A program made the position numbers and the translations under genes. A DNA stretch of 64,000 nt from Aphrocallistes beatrix. Taxonomy: Eukaryota > Porifera > Hexactinellida > Sceptrulophora > Aphrocallistidae. Shown here one piece after another: positions 11,057-25,700 of this stretch (within the stretch, counting starts at the first letter, position 1; every line of letters begins with the position of its first letter). The DNA lies in the NCBI GenBank assembly GCA_963281255.1, contig OY725501.1:2333674-2397673 (forward strand). The letters run 5' to 3'. Under the pieces are notes generated by a model. The model saw only the letters and a list, made by a program, of their open reading frames with translations. It was not told where the DNA came from and did not search any database.

Positions 11057-12078
11057 CTACTCGGCCCCTCCTTCCTCTCCTCCTCTCCCTAACACGGTCA
11101 TCAGGATGTAGACGATGAAGCCGATCAGCAGGTACTGCCAGTACTTCTGAAAGAAGGACTTCTCCTCTCCTCCCTTCTCCTTCCCCGCCTCCTTCTTCCT
11201 CTCGCCATCCAGGAAGGCCTGCACGGGGGGCTCGGGCCCCGGGAACTGGTGCGAGTGCAGCAGAGACAGACTGCTGCTGAATCGGTCCCGACCCTGACTC
11301 TTGACGCCTCGGGACCAGTCCTCCGACGAGACACAGCTCCTCTTGCTCTCGGAGAAGATGCTCATGATGCTACCTTAACGGTGAGAGTCCTGGAATTAAC
11401 CACAAACAACGGTCATCATTCGGATAGTTTTAATTGAGTCGATTAATCGTAAAACTCTAAAGCTATTTTCTAAGAACAAGTCCGTACGTGAAGTTGGCAT
11501 TAATAAAAAAGAATTAGTTTTATTCACTTTACTTAAAACTCTAAGAGTGAATCTCCTCAGAAGTTGAGAAATTCATGGTCAAGCAGTGGCGTAGCCAGGA
11601 ATTTACTTGCTAGGACACTGTTGGGCACATAATTATTAATGTCCGCTACGCCACCCTATTGGACGGTGGTTAATGCCGATGAACATCAAATAGGAGAAGT
11701 GGTAGGGAACTCACCTTTGGAGTCAGTGTACACGGTGATGAGGTCAGAGAGGTCAGAACAGAACAGGTGTCTACACTTGGTGAAGCTCTGCACGTACTGG
11801 ACGGAATTCGGGGGCTGAGTGGAGTCGTGTGGAGAGAAGGAGACGGGAGCCCTCAGGTAGTAGAACCCGTCCGACTCTGCCCGCGACCAGAGGCAGGAGA
11901 GGAAGCGGGACGGGACGGACTGCTGCGTGAAGTTCCCGGAGGAGGACTTCTCGTTCTTGACAGAGAGCACGCCTCTCGGCTCCCACGTCACCCCGTCACA
12001 GGAGTGTGAGAATTGCAGGGAGAGGAGAGAGGACAGGGAGAGGGAGAGACATGCGGAAAGGAGGAAGAGTGCTAGCAT
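11057..12078 (-). CDS. EMC10: ER membrane protein complex subunit 10, 2 exons
   Basis: Exon 1 is 11715-12078 and exon 2 is 11057-11373, with a 341-bp intron. The joined frame has 226 residues (human EMC10 is 262). It has a signal peptide at about 1-17, a lumenal domain, a single membrane helix at about 200-217 (YLLIGFIVYILMTVL) and a short acidic cytosolic tail. Family marks are the CSDLSDLITVYTDSKG block (vertebrates have LSDQLTLHVD..G) and KSFFQKYWQYL just before the helix (human KSFFAKYWMY). The acceptor at 11374/11373 keeps the frame; a nearer-looking CAG upstream would put a stop in frame. The EMC inserts tail-anchored and multipass proteins into the ER membrane, and EMC10 is a lumenal cap subunit. 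Confidence 0.87.
11584..11657. mobile_element. Short MITE with GTGGCGTAGC ends
   Basis: It lies in the EMC10 intron. The left end CAGTGGCGTAGCCAGG is mirrored by an inverted GGGTGGCGTAGCGGAC at the right. About 74 bp, no coding capacity. Ends of this kind are common in hAT-like miniatures. No clean target duplication seen. Confidence 0.5.
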
Positions 12079-12414
12079 TTATACTTCTAGACAGGAACAA
12101 TGTCAGAGATCATGATCCAATAAATAATGATGTGTTGAATCCCTTTTGTGTGAGTGATAATTATTTATGCGAAATTTCACGACTGTACTTAAGGTTAATA
12201 TTAGGTAAGAGCGAGTTATGATGTTTTAAAGTAAACTCATATTCGATTCAGCAGCAGCTGAGGTGAAAGCTGAGACCATTTTGCGTCGACTCCCGTCAAG
12301 AGAATCAAGATAGCAATAAAATTAGCTTTTGGGAGATTGGTTCTATGAGGGAATAAACTCGACTAATTTTTATCAATTACTAAAGTAAATCAATGACTTC
12401 ACAAAACTGATTGC
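12079..12414. other. Intergenic spacer
   Basis: 336 bp between EMC10 and DIMT1. No feature recognised. Confidence 0.5.
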
Positions 12415-14637
<2,223 letters not shown>

Positions 14638-15437
14638 CAGTATGTCTCATAATTATAAAGAAATTTTAGTTTACAATATTCCTGGTCATTTCTCAACGGA
14701 GAAGCAATAAAGTTGTACCACTGTGGTACATTTCGGTAGTCTTAGTTAACAGTAGTTACTTTATAGTCCTGTATTAGGTTGGTATGTGCGTTAATCACAT
14801 GGAAAATTATGTATTAGTCAAAATAATTATTTTCTGACATACCACATATTATGACACATATATACACCACATATTATGACGTCATGATGACTCGTCATTA
14901 TTTTCACATTTTCATGTTGCCGTTCATTTTCTCATTTATAATTTTTTTAAAGCATTATATAATCCATAATGTCTCAAGTAACCAAGAGAAAGCATGTTTG
15001 AATACTCTTAGATGAAAAGAAGTACTCAATTGAGGAGATTAGCCAACTGGCAGGTCTGCTCAAAAACATCGAAAGGGAGCGGGAAGGCCAGGTAAACTCA
15101 TACCTAAAATTAAAAATAGTGTAGTAAAACACATTAGTTCTAACCCCTCTATATCTCTAAGAGCATTGTCAAATAAATGCCTTGTCAAAACATTCAAATG
15201 CTCTCAAAAATGAACTTGGCTCAGTTTGGAATATACTATCGACACGTTTTTCCTCGAGTTCTACTGGAAGTCAATGTCCAAGAGATGCCAAATTCTGATA
15301 GATACTCACGGCCATACACTAAAATATTAAATTTGAATATGTACCGAAACATCAAGGCCAATAAATTTAAACATGGCAGTTGTGTTTTACAGAAAATAAT
15401 CCTGTTGGAAAATTCTAAATAATTATGAGACATACTG
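14638..15437 (+). mobile_element. Degenerate Tc1-like transposon
   Basis: An 800-bp element bounded by inverted CAGTATGTCTCATAATTAT ends, with TA on both sides (14636-14637 and 15438-15439). About half the length of an intact Tc1 element, with internal loss. Confidence 0.75.
14970..15430 (+). pseudogene. Tc1-type transposase remnant
   Basis: Fragments in two or more frames resemble the Tc1 N-terminal helix-turn-helix: MSQVTKRKHV then a stop, EEISQLAGLLKNIER, then after a frame change the AT-hook-like GRPGKLIPKIK and ISLRALSNKCLVKTF. Later pieces contain DTHGHT-like sequence. Several stops and at least one frameshift make it non-functional. The DDE domain is largely missing. It lies inside the TA-flanked element described separately. 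Confidence 0.65.
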
Positions 15438-15607
15438 TACAGGGGGCTAGCTTTAACGATCATTTTACATATTTTTATGATCTTAAATATATAGTTAATA
15501 CTTGTACAAATATAAAAATATAAGAACATTGAAAAAACATAAAAAATAAACAACCTTGTTCAGCATAAAACAATTGGAACGCAGTCAATAACATTATAGA
15601 CCATGCA

Positions 15608-16414
15608 TTAGTCTATAGGTCTGGGTTTATTCATGTGCGGCTTGACACAATTCTGATAGGTCGGGTCTCTCGGAGGCAGAGGCGGGGCATGTGCTGCACT
15701 GGGAGAACCGCTGGTGTTGACATAGATGACCTCACTAGCTAAGTTCCTGCTGTCATACTGCAAGGAGGGCATGGTGTTAGCCTTAGGCGAGACGGGGCTG
15801 TTCATTAGGTTTATCTGACCAGGTCTCTTCGGCTGTACCAGGGCATGCCCGGGACCTATCCAGTCCGACCCGACAGCGGGACGGGACATGATAGGGCTGC
15901 TAGGAACGGCGCTTTTCGGGACGACTTGAGGAGGAGGAGTGGGACTGAATCTAGGAGACCTAGGCGACATCTCAGTCAGTACCGGGCACAAGCACGATGT
16001 TTGCAGAGAGTAGGAGAGTCTGGTCAGCTGTTGGGAGAGAATAAGCTTCTGATTGAGAGAGAGGGGCTTCGACAAAGAGTCAATTTCTGTAATGAGATCT
16101 CTCAGTTGAGGAGGCAGGCTGTCTAGAGAGCCAGGCTCTAAAGATTCTTCCTGGAAATTGTTCGACTGGTCCTGGATAATGATTGTGTTGGTCATATAGT
16201 CTCCATCCGAGCCAGGGTCTAGCATTCCGAACTTGGGCACCCTGAAGAGTTCATTGGTGTGAGCGTTGAATGGGGAAGGCCGCAGCTGCTCTGAGACAGG
16301 CACTGCATCTTCGAGAGCTGGCAGCTGTTGCGAGTTGTAGTAGCCAGGATCTGTTTCTGATTGATAGAGGTTGTAGGGAGAGTAATTCGAATTATGATTA
16401 CGATCTAAGCTCAT
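15608..16414 (-). CDS. Unrecognised Ser/Pro-rich protein, single exon
   Basis: 268 residues with no known fold. The N-terminus is rich in Asn/Tyr/Ser (NYSPYNLYQSETDPGYYNSQQ). A short helical acidic patch follows (about 98-130: LPPQLRDLITEIDSLSKPLSLNQKLILSQQLTRL), then many SP/TP sites (RSPRFSPTPPPQ, NSPVSPKA), and near the C-terminus PPLPPRDPTYQN, a class II-type SH3 ligand followed by a tyrosine. This suggests a cytoplasmic scaffold or adaptor; that is inference. The frame is long and open with coding-like composition. The stretch upstream contains GACAG/GTACGT on minus, which could be the donor of an untranslated first exon. It could instead be the last exon of a longer gene, but no upstream coding exon is obvious. 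Confidence 0.6.
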   Translation of the reverse strand: MSLDRNHNSNYSPYNLYQSETDPGYYNSQQLPALEDAVPVSEQLRPSPFNAHTNELFRVPKFGMLDPGSDGDYMTNTIIIQDQSNNFQEESLEPGSLDSLPPQLRDLITEIDSLSKPLSLNQKLILSQQLTRLSYSLQTSCLCPVLTEMSPRSPRFSPTPPPQVVPKSAVPSSPIMSRPAVGSDWIGPGHALVQPKRPGQINLMNSPVSPKANTMPSLQYDSRNLASEVIYVNTSGSPSAAHAPPLPPRDPTYQNCVKPHMNKPRPID

Positions 16415-16838
16415 TACGACTGGATGCAGTTATCATATCGGCATAATCATGACACGTACCTGTCTCAAGTCAAGGCAAGAGAGAGAGTGAAAGCATAACT
16501 AAGCTTTGTTAGAATCGAGAAAGATATTTTTCGACTATCAACAAAACACATGATAATGTTATATGCCATTACTGTACGTGTATTAAAAGTCCTCAAGTAA
16601 TGTATACCGTATGCTGCCTGTCACGCTTTAACCGGTCCCCTCTTGCCATAACTGGTCAGGCATATACTTTAATAAATTACTATTACTCAGCACTTTCCTT
16701 ACATTGTAATCCCTATTGTAACATGATAATACATCAAAGTGCACAAGTCTGATATATGATCAGGTTCACGAGCCCAATCCCAAATTCAAAAGAATTTACA
16801 TTCCGATCAGATCCTTTTGATAAAGTTTTCTAGTCTAA

Positions 16839-16860
16839 TCCTTACTATTAAAACTCGATG

Positions 16861-16895
<35 letters not shown>

Positions 16896-17389
16896 GTAAC
16901 GAATTGATTGAAGAAACTGCCGGGCGCAGAAGGCTGATTTTTGGCATGTGGGAGTCTTTTGGCTATGGCTCCAGTAAGTTCTGAGTTCAGAGCAAAATGT
17001 CGACTCATCATGGAATTATGACGTCATTGTCACATTTTTAAAAGTTAAGCAACACAGTTATTCGGGTATAACTCTGCCATTATAGGAGATAGAAGGCTGA
17101 AATTTTAATAGAATATGTATACTAACATACCTCACATATGATGCGACTTTCATCAAAAAATGATGACTCATCACTTTGTTATGACGTCATCATTACGCAT
17201 CAAAAATTTTAAAATTGACAAATTTGGTGATTTTTCGAGTGATATCGATTAGCACAGTAGAACAGACATATTTAGAGATGTTATCTCCCTTATAATTAGC
17301 CAATGTGACTCCAGGCGACCGAAGGGAGCCTCCGGCGGACACGAAGTGTCCGCCAGCCGCGCAGCGCAAGCAAGCGCGAAGCGCGCTTG
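16839..17389 (+). mobile_element. Helitron-like repeat R1 (copy 2)
   Basis: Full-length copy from TCCTTACTATTAAAACTCGA to GCGCGCTTG, left flank A, right flank T. It has a long (TA)n run at 16865-16890. The tail contains the GCGGACAC/GTGTCCGC stem. No coding capacity. Confidence 0.6.
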
Positions 17390-18845
17390 TACAATTTAAA
17401 GTAGAATGCCTTTAAAGATTTCAGAAAAGTTAAACAATATTGTCAAAAGAGCACAGAATGTGGTTTTTAAAAAAGTATCATTTTGGACAAAAAATGTTAA
17501 AATTTGTAATTATCTACCTAAAAAACTCTTTGGTGGCTATATTCAACCTGAAATACCCGCTTGGTGCAATACATCTCTAACCATCATAACGAGTTTTCAT
17601 TATTTTCTCATTTGTATGGTGCATTTCGAAGCAGAATTGTCTCCTATTTCAATGACTGGTTCAGAATCGTGAAAAAAAAGATTGAGTTATGGCGTTTTAA
17701 AGTATAAAGTTTCCAATCTTTCTGACTGTTTCAACTTCAAAGTTGCCAAAGGTGGCGTTTGTTGTTGTTGTTGTTTTGTTTGTTTATCTGTAGAGATCTA
17801 CAAATTTTTATTAAAAAATAGGGAATTTTTGCGAATATCAGATTTTGAACTCTTTAGCGTAATTTAATATTTAATAAAAGTAAATTGTTAAGCACGCATT
17901 CGTAACTATCATTAAATCAGTTTCTAGTCCGAATTATCCCGAAGGCCCGTTAATAAATTGTCATTAAATTCTTAAATATTGAAAATATGTATAATACTGT
18001 GAGCATTTTCGGTCGAAATTAATTAGATTGTAAATTATGAAGCGGCATAAGTAAAAATACAATTACATACGTAATATGATTGATTTAAGTCATAAAAAAA
18101 ATCACCGGTTATAAGAACATGTCGGTTATAAGAACCCTAACTCGATTGACCGAATCTCTTGTATTCAGCTCCATTGAATTCTTACCGGTTATAAGAACAT
18201 TCCACTCGAAAACGGTTGACATATATCCTATATAATTTATGCCGGTTATAAAAACATGTTCTTATAACCGGCATCTACTGTTTTTAACTATTTACTTGAA
18301 TCTTACTAGATAACAATAATAGCAGGCATCCACTATACCTAGTTTACGTTTAGTGAATAAGCCCTAGTTTGGAATCAATGGGAATGGCATATGAGGATTA
18401 TGATATTGAGCAGAAAATAATTATTGAAATAGCACTGCATGGGACAATGGATTACACGGGATTTCTGTATCGTATTTTTCATTTAGATTCAAGTAATGTT
18501 ACACTAAATTAAATAGACTCAACCCGCATCTAAGCCATGTTAGATGTGAAAACTGGAACATAGATATTTCATCACTAACACAATGTGATCAAAATATTAA
18601 CAGTTCTTCAAGTCTACAATAAAATATTCTAACTAGCAGGACAATCAGACTATAGAGTTACAAAAGTCAGAAACTAAATCAAATGTAAACAAATAAAACA
18701 GATTTAACTAATATGAAGAGACAATAGTAAGTGACGCTAATAGTATAAGCACTCCTCAAAATAGTCATGCTTCGCGACTAGCATCCATTGCTATCCTTAG
18801 TAATTTTACCATTAATAATATCAATAACGTATTTGTATCATATTT
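17390..18845. other. Gene-free spacer with a TTATAAGAAC repeat cluster
   Basis: AT-rich, no supported gene (an 88-codon open frame at 17406-17672 is not convincing). At 18103-18275 the motif CCGGTTATAAGAACAT occurs four times in direct orientation and once inverted, ending CCGGCATCTACTG. This resembles the subterminal repeats of a pogo/Tigger-like element end. Confidence 0.5.
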
Positions 18846-21800
18846 TCAATTGGCTCTTCTGTAGATTGGAGCAACATATCCCTGCTTGATGTTGTTGACT
18901 GCGCAACGAGAGCCACAAGTCTCGCATTGCAGGAAGTAGAGTCGGAGATCTTTCTGCAGAACAGAGTCAGGGGACTTGCATGTGTGGCAGGTCACGTATT
19001 CCTCTGAAAGAAATGGATAAGATAGCGAACTGTGTGGGTCAAATGTGTGTAACAGTTAGGCTTGTCACATTCTCTAACTCATTCCTGAACTTTGCAAGTA
19101 AAATAAAAAAGACTTTTATACGCGTAATGCAACTAATTTTATGAGATGAACAAACATCAAACCACTGAGTCCTCATACACGTGTGTTGTAAAGTATATTA
19201 GTATTGGGTACTATAACTTACTGATATAGCCTCGTAGTACGGACTCGATCTGTGCTCCATTAAATCTCCCTTTAATTATCAGCTGATTGTTACCATCAAT
19301 TGCACCGCTAGTATAATGAAAACGTAATACCGAGATCTTCCAGGCAATAGACGTTACAGTGGAACCTGTCTATAACGAACACCCAAAGGACTGACCACAA
19401 TTACATACAGTGGAGTCTCCCCAAACGGACACTCCAAAAAGCGGACAAACCTCGTGGAACGGAATGAATTTACTATATACGTATGCAGGGTTACATCCAG
19501 CTTTCCAAAGTCATACGCCTAAATGGGCGCCACCATTTTCTACGCGCCTAGACTCTGCATTTTTATATATGTTTTATGCCACGCGCCTAAGTAGGCGTAT
19601 GCCGCGCTCCTAGCCCCAAATAATCATACGCTTAATTATGATCCATGGAATCAAATACGCGCCTCTAGGCGCGCCCAGTACGCCTAGATGAAAGCCTGTA
19701 CGTATGTAATAGTTAATCGCTCTCCAGAAGCGGACATCTCTCTACAACGGACAAAAGCCATATCCCCAATGTGTCCTCTGTAGAGGTACATTTTAATGTA
19801 AAAGTTGGCATGAGACTGTATCCAAGTGACCGGAATGTACAGGTGACCGCGAAATAGAGTGGCCGTCATAGCAGGTTCCAGCGTATCATGAATACTTACA
19901 AAGCTCCCAGCTCAGCTATCAGATAAGATAGTACGTGCTTAGGCTGTCTATGGAGTCTAAGAATAAATATTATATAACAATCCAATTAATTGCAATAAAT
20001 AAGCTCAAAGGAATGAAGGTGCTCTAGATCTCAGACATCATATGCAACTTTATTATCATATGCAACTTTATTATCATATGCAACAAATTCAGATTTCAAG
20101 TCCAAAATCGTCGGATTATTGTCAGTTTTGATGTATCACCGAAAATTAGAGATTATGGGAATATACAACTAACATTTTAAATCTGAACGGAAATTATATT
20201 TTCACCGCATCCTATCCTGCCTATAGTCCTACTCGTTTACACAATAATGACTCAAAAGGGAAATTGAAGCTATTGATTGTGAGCTTACGCTTTGCAGGTG
20301 TCTTTGAAATTAACAAACGAAGTCCTCGCGCCTATCCTTACAACGTGAGGAGGCTTTATCACAATCTTCTTCTTCTCAGCAGGCCCTTTCTTAGGATTGA
20401 GAGCGAATACTCGAGCCAGAAGCTGTTAGAAGACAGTACACGCATGAGTAAATGCTGGTCAAAAGCAGGGATGTCAATCCAATCGATCAAAATTTTGACA
20501 ATTGATATCGAGGGCATCCTTGGTTAAGTGAAAATTTGAAATATATATACAAATTCAGGGCTGCTTATTGTGAACTAAGTACCAAGGGATCAAAAAATTA
20601 TGCATGAAAGTCAGACTTCCCATTAACTGGACTTAACCTATGTAAGTAATAAAATTGGGGTGAGAAGGTTTGTTCATAATAAACGAATGTTCATATTAAG
20701 CGGCCCTGATGTAAGGCTAGGAGAACTGGTCACCTCTTCATACAGGTACTCCTTGTCATTGTATGCGTACGGCTGATTTGCATCGTAATTGTCTGAGAGA
20801 GAGCTTGTCTGGTTTGATTCAGCTGTAATAAAATATTAGTTAATCGAACAAGTAATATATTCAGAGAGCTAATTAGGGGTATATACGATAATTGTTGGAA
20901 TTGAACGGTTGTGATTTCTAAACTCTCATCCAGCAGAACTCCGTTCTATCTCTAGTCATAGGATTCTATACACAAAAAAATGGTGCACCATGGCCTACTT
21001 AATACACGGCCGTGTATGTCACCGAGAAGGTCAGTTTTACACAATTCAAAATTTACCTAGACCGATAAATCAAACAAAAAATGAATGTTTAAACCATAAC
21101 TCAAAAGGTATAGATCGTAGACACTAAGAAATTAGGCGGCCCCCAGATTGCCCATCACTGGTCTACACGAAGTCTATATCTTTTTGATATGAAATAATAT
21201 CTCAGAGATTAAAAATGTTGTGCAACTCACAGATATTTCCTGTGTTATCAAGTCCCATTGAAGTCAGGATTTTGGTTATTTCAACGTTATCAAACGAGAT
21301 ATCCTAGAGGTAATTACCGTAATTACGTAGTAACCAAATTTAAGATCAGGAATGCAACTTCATTACTATAGCGATAATAAACTCACGTTTCTCCGTCTCT
21401 TCTTCTTCTTGGGCATCTTCTCATACTTGGCTATGATAGCTATCTCAGAAGGAGGTACGACGATGGTCACTCTCTTCACCTGCTCATCCAGTAAGGCTGG
21501 TTTAGCTGGCCTTTTCTATGATACAATCATCAGAATTATTAGCCAATACTTTCAGAACTTTCAAATTCACTGTTAAACTGTTACTTACGGAAGGTTTCTT
21601 GGTTGGGAGTGTAAGTATCGGGGCTATTTCTCCTGAAAAGAACAAACACATGCTAATACAACCTGTCAATGCTAGAATGCTATCAAACACACCATCTGGA
21701 GGTGAGGAGGGAGAGAGAGCTTCCTCTGGGCTTCCATTCTCAATTTGAGGAACATCAAGATCTAAAAGAAGGGGCTTTTCTTTTGGTCCCTTCTTCTTCT

Positions 21801-21964
21801 TCTTCTTACTTAGCTTGAGATCTTCGATTAATTTCTAAAGATTGAAATCGGCGTTTAGGAGAAGTTTGGACCGATAAGAGAATTAGTGGGTGTGTGATGT
21901 AGTTAAATGACTTGTGTAGTATGATTACCTCTTCTAATTCCTTGTACTCTGTATCGTCTGTCAT
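18846..21964 (-). CDS. EIF2S2: Translation initiation factor eIF2 subunit beta, 10 exons
   Basis: Ten exons on minus, all with GT-AG borders: 21929-21964, 21693-21834, 21589-21632, 21387-21515, 21231-21303, 20734-20822, 20289-20422, 19900-19956, 19222-19307, 18846-19003. Together they give 948 nt, an unbroken frame of 315 residues (human 333). The protein has lysine-rich blocks ([20 protein letters not shown]) like the K-boxes that bind eIF5 and eIF2B-epsilon. The conserved core has [35 protein letters not shown] and [13 protein letters not shown]-terminal C2-C2 zinc finger (CHTC ... CETCG) ends in [12 protein letters not shown]. eIF2 carries initiator tRNA to the 40S subunit. The intron between exons 8 and 9 (19308-19899) holds two nested transposons, yet the flanking splice sites are intact. 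Confidence 0.95.
19357..19883. mobile_element. Pogo/Tigger-like MITE in an EIF2S2 intron
   Basis: The left end CAGTGGAACCTGTCTATAAC is mirrored by inverted CGCTGGAACCTGCTATGAC at the right, with TA on both sides. The interior holds further AGCGGACA-type repeats (CAGTGGAGTCTCC, TCTCCAGAAGCGGACATC). It is split by the hAT-like insertion at 19486-19698. Confidence 0.65.
19486..19698. mobile_element. hAT-like MITE with 8-bp target duplication, nested
   Basis: A 213-bp element with ends CAGGGTTACATCCAG and inverted CAGGCTTTCATC, flanked on both sides by TACGTATG (19478-19485 and 19699-19706). The interior is rich in TACGCC/GGCGCG motifs. It is inserted into the pogo-like element at 19357-19883. 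Confidence 0.8.
20039..20085 (+). repeat. Short tandem repeat, about 19-bp unit
   Basis: ATCATATGCAACTTTATT is repeated two and a half times within an EIF2S2 intron. Confidence 0.7.
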
Positions 21965-22722
21965 GAGCTGATGCCAATACTACCTAGTTACCTTATTATC
22001 TTGGTGTGAGTTGAAGGATCTGTATGATAACTGAACTAACTAACCTATTAAACACTTCTGCATATAAATATTAATACTTTATTCAAGTTGGATTGCAATT
22101 GAGTTCAAGAGTTTGCAAATTTATAGGTCCCAATTGTCTGGGCTGTTCACTATTTACAGAAATTCTCCTGTAACAGGATTTTCACAAATAATTATCCCTC
22201 TGTATGTACGATTATCGAAAATTACTCCACTAAAAAGAGATGTTTTGAATACAATCTAATATGTATATGTAGTAAAATATTTTAATAGTATTATGTTTAA
22301 TACATTTTAAAGGACAATGATTCATAATTGAATTGAGACGGAATTCATGTGTGTAACCACCATGACATGAACAGAACCACGAAATGGTAGACTGCCTAGC
22401 TCGTAGGTTATGCTAGTCTGCCCAATTACTGTGTCGCCACAATTATTAAATTATTTAGCATTAACCTATTATATTAAAACTCAATCTTTGAAATAATTAC
22501 CACTCTATAAATACAAGTTTGCCATTGTTCCAACGCTATTTCGACAAAATACGTAAATGAACAAATACGGAAAAACAGAAATCTACATTGAACCATTTGT
22601 AGTATAATGGACATAACATTTGCAAATGCAACATCAGGAGTTCTCATAAAGGGTAGCATACACGATCTTGAATATCAATATAGACATGCAGAACTGAAAC
22701 GATTCATTAGCTTGAAAGCTTG
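21965..22722. other. Intergenic spacer
   Basis: AT-rich spacer between the EIF2S2 start and the stop of the membrane protein gene. Nothing recognised apart from probable promoter and 3' UTR sequence. Confidence 0.5.
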
Positions 22723-25700
22723 TCATACGCTATCAGAACTGACAGAGTCGTTTAGCTGCGAGAGAGTTATCCCCGCAAGATGTCTCGCATTGCCGCGGGA
22801 GGTAGAGTCAGAGTCTTCGAAATGGAAGGTAGCGTGAGGCTGTGAGGGACTGGTGGGAGATCTCGCGAGCTTGTAGAGATGGTGGTTACTAACAGAGAGG
22901 GGAATGGAGTCAGAGGGTTTGAAATCTTCTTCAGTCACCTCACTGGGCTCCAGATATGAGGCGGTGTGGGTACTATTAAGTGTACGTCTGTAGGGATAGG
23001 GGCCCGGTGGGTCGGGGGATCGAGGAGGAGAATCGTATATGATATTCTCCTCTTGGTCATAATTGGTACTCGTCCTAATTCCGCATCTGCTGCGATTAAA
23101 GAAAGTCAGATTATTGGACAGAGCTTGCGTCAGACTGATCTTCGCTCCAGGCTGCAGCATGCTCCTATCGCTGGAACTGTTTTTGATAGATTCGTGCTTT
23201 TCAAGGGCGGGACCCACCTTCTCATAGTCCCCCAGCACGATCGAGGAGCTCTCACTCATGCACTTGAGTCTGGTCCCGGGTCTGCTGGGAAGGGGCTGGG
23301 AGGATTTGGGTGTGGTCTCTTGGGTAGCTACCCTCTCATTGAAGAAGCGTATCATGTTAACGTAGTCTCTGGATTTAGGAGTGCGTCTGATCGTGCTGTA
23401 TACCGCCAGGCTTTCGGGAGTGAGGGTGTCGTAGAATCGGATGAGGATAGAGAGGTTACGCTGACTCCTGCACAGAATGATGAGGAGGATTAGGATGGCG
23501 AAGAGAGAGACGAGTAGAAGAGATGAGAGGCAGCTGGCGGTAGAGATCAGTGCTACGAGGTAAGATCTCGTTGTCGCGGGCGGACGAATAAGTACTAGAG
23601 AATTGAATACATTGTCTCCTTCTGAGTTGTGCATTTCTATTTCAGTTAATGTGAGTTCATTTTCAAACTCTATAGCTACCTGGAGATAGTCTGTGAAGAG
23701 GGGAGTCGTGAAGTTTATGGTAGCTGTGGTATTTGAAAACATGCAATTAATCATAGGGACTGTCCCTGGGGAATAGACCATTACATCTGTTATAGGCATA
23801 GTTGCGACTAAATGATGTATTATAATTGCTTGAATGCTAGTGGCTCTGTAGAATGAAAAGGCGAGGGAAAGGTGCGAACTGTAATTTGAGGCATTCCAAG
23901 TGAGACAAGAATTGGAAATAATTCCTAACAATAAAAAAGTCAGATAATGTTTAAAAACCAGCAGACTTCAAAAAATATCAACTTACCATCGACCAAGAGG
24001 CCACCATTTCCATACACAATTCCCTTCTCAACCTGATCAGAGCTAGAAATGCAATTCTGGTTATTCGGCTCTGGGAAGCTGTACTGCAACAGATTCGATG
24101 TTGTGAATGGGTACGAGAGATTGGAAAGGTGACGTCCAAACAGCTGTGCCTTGATGGAACCCTCTGCTCCGAATAATCCGTAGCCAAATATCTAACAACA
24201 GATGGCATAGTTTTCACAAATAGATATAAACATATGGAAGCACATGATACTCCTACGATATGCCACATACAGTTCCTCGATATAGTATTGGTATGCATCG
24301 TGGTATTTTAAGAAGTGTCTATAAAATATGGGATATATAAACATACAACATCGCGCTATATATATCATATATTAGGGGATTGTAGGAATTGTATATCTGT
24401 TTTTCAATATATTCCTACATATAGTATAATATATGCAGTAGGCAATATATTGAAAAGCTGATTTTGGCATATCCCGGAGAATTTTGTGAGTGGCTCAAGA
24501 AAGATCGAGTGCAGAGTCTAAAATGGAGATAACAGAATGACTCATATAAGATGCTAAGATGTTACATGGTCATTATACATCAAAAATCTAATAAATAACT
24601 AATACGTTTGTAATTGGGGAAATATAACTAATATATTATCCTTACTATTAAAACTCGATTAATGTGTATATATGTATATATATATATCTCTGTAACGAAT
24701 TGATTGAAGAAACTGCCGGACGGAGAAAGCTGATTTTTGGCATGTGGGAGTTTTTTGGCTATGGCTCCAGTATTTCTGAGCTCAGACGAAAATGTCGACT
24801 CATCATGAAATTATGACGTCATTGTCACATTTTAAAAGTTAAGCAACACAGTTATTCGGGCATAACTCAGCCATTATAGGAGATAGAAGGCTGAAATTTT
24901 AATAGAATCTGTATACTAACATACCTCACATATGATACTATCATCAAAAAATGATGACTCATCACTTTGTTATGACGTCATCATTACTCATCAAAAATTT
25001 TTAAAAATTGATAAATTTGGTGATTTTTCGTGCGATATAGATTATAACAATAGGACAGACTTTAGAGTTGTTATCTCCCTTATAATTAACCAATGTGACC
25101 CCAGGCGACCGAAGGGAGCCTCCGGCGGACACAAAGTGTCCGCCAGCCGCGCAGCGCAAGCAAGCGAAGCGCGCTTGTATCTTATATATTAAAACTCTAG
25201 GATTTTTTTGTTTTTTTTGTTTGTTTGTTTGTCCGAATTGATTGAAGAATTGACAAGTCGTAGAGATACGAAAATTGGCATGTAGGCGTCAAATGATAAA
25301 TCTAGGATTAAGTTCGAAGATTTAAGCGAAATGCTCACACCTCGCCGAGATAGGTGACAAAATGTGCTGACCAATCAAATTCGATTATTTTATAATGCAA
25401 ATACATTGGAATAAAATAGTATTGACTTATGCATACAATCCAAAGGACTATTTGTGATTGAAAATCATTGGTTTATGTGAGAACCAATCAATTATCAGCC
25501 TTTTATAATGCCATTCACACGATTCTATTTCATATAAATGATTGAATACTGCTATTTTGAGTCTATAATTTGATTGTTAACAACAATTAAAGTGTGCTAT
25601 ATGCTACGATCAATCAATTCGATTATAAAATAACTTTTAACGCAATGTGAACTTTGTGTATTCAAATTGAGCTTACATTCAGGATTAGTTGACTTAATAC

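Noticed and set aside
17406-17672. 88-codon plus-strand open frame
   Set aside because: Low-complexity Lys/Asn/Phe composition typical of AT-rich DNA; no family recognised.
24930-25192. Open frames ending in Arg/Ala/Ser-rich peptides such as VSASRAAQASEARL
   Set aside because: The same peptide appears in several R1/R2 repeat copies because it is the translated GC-rich tail of the repeat, not a protein gene.
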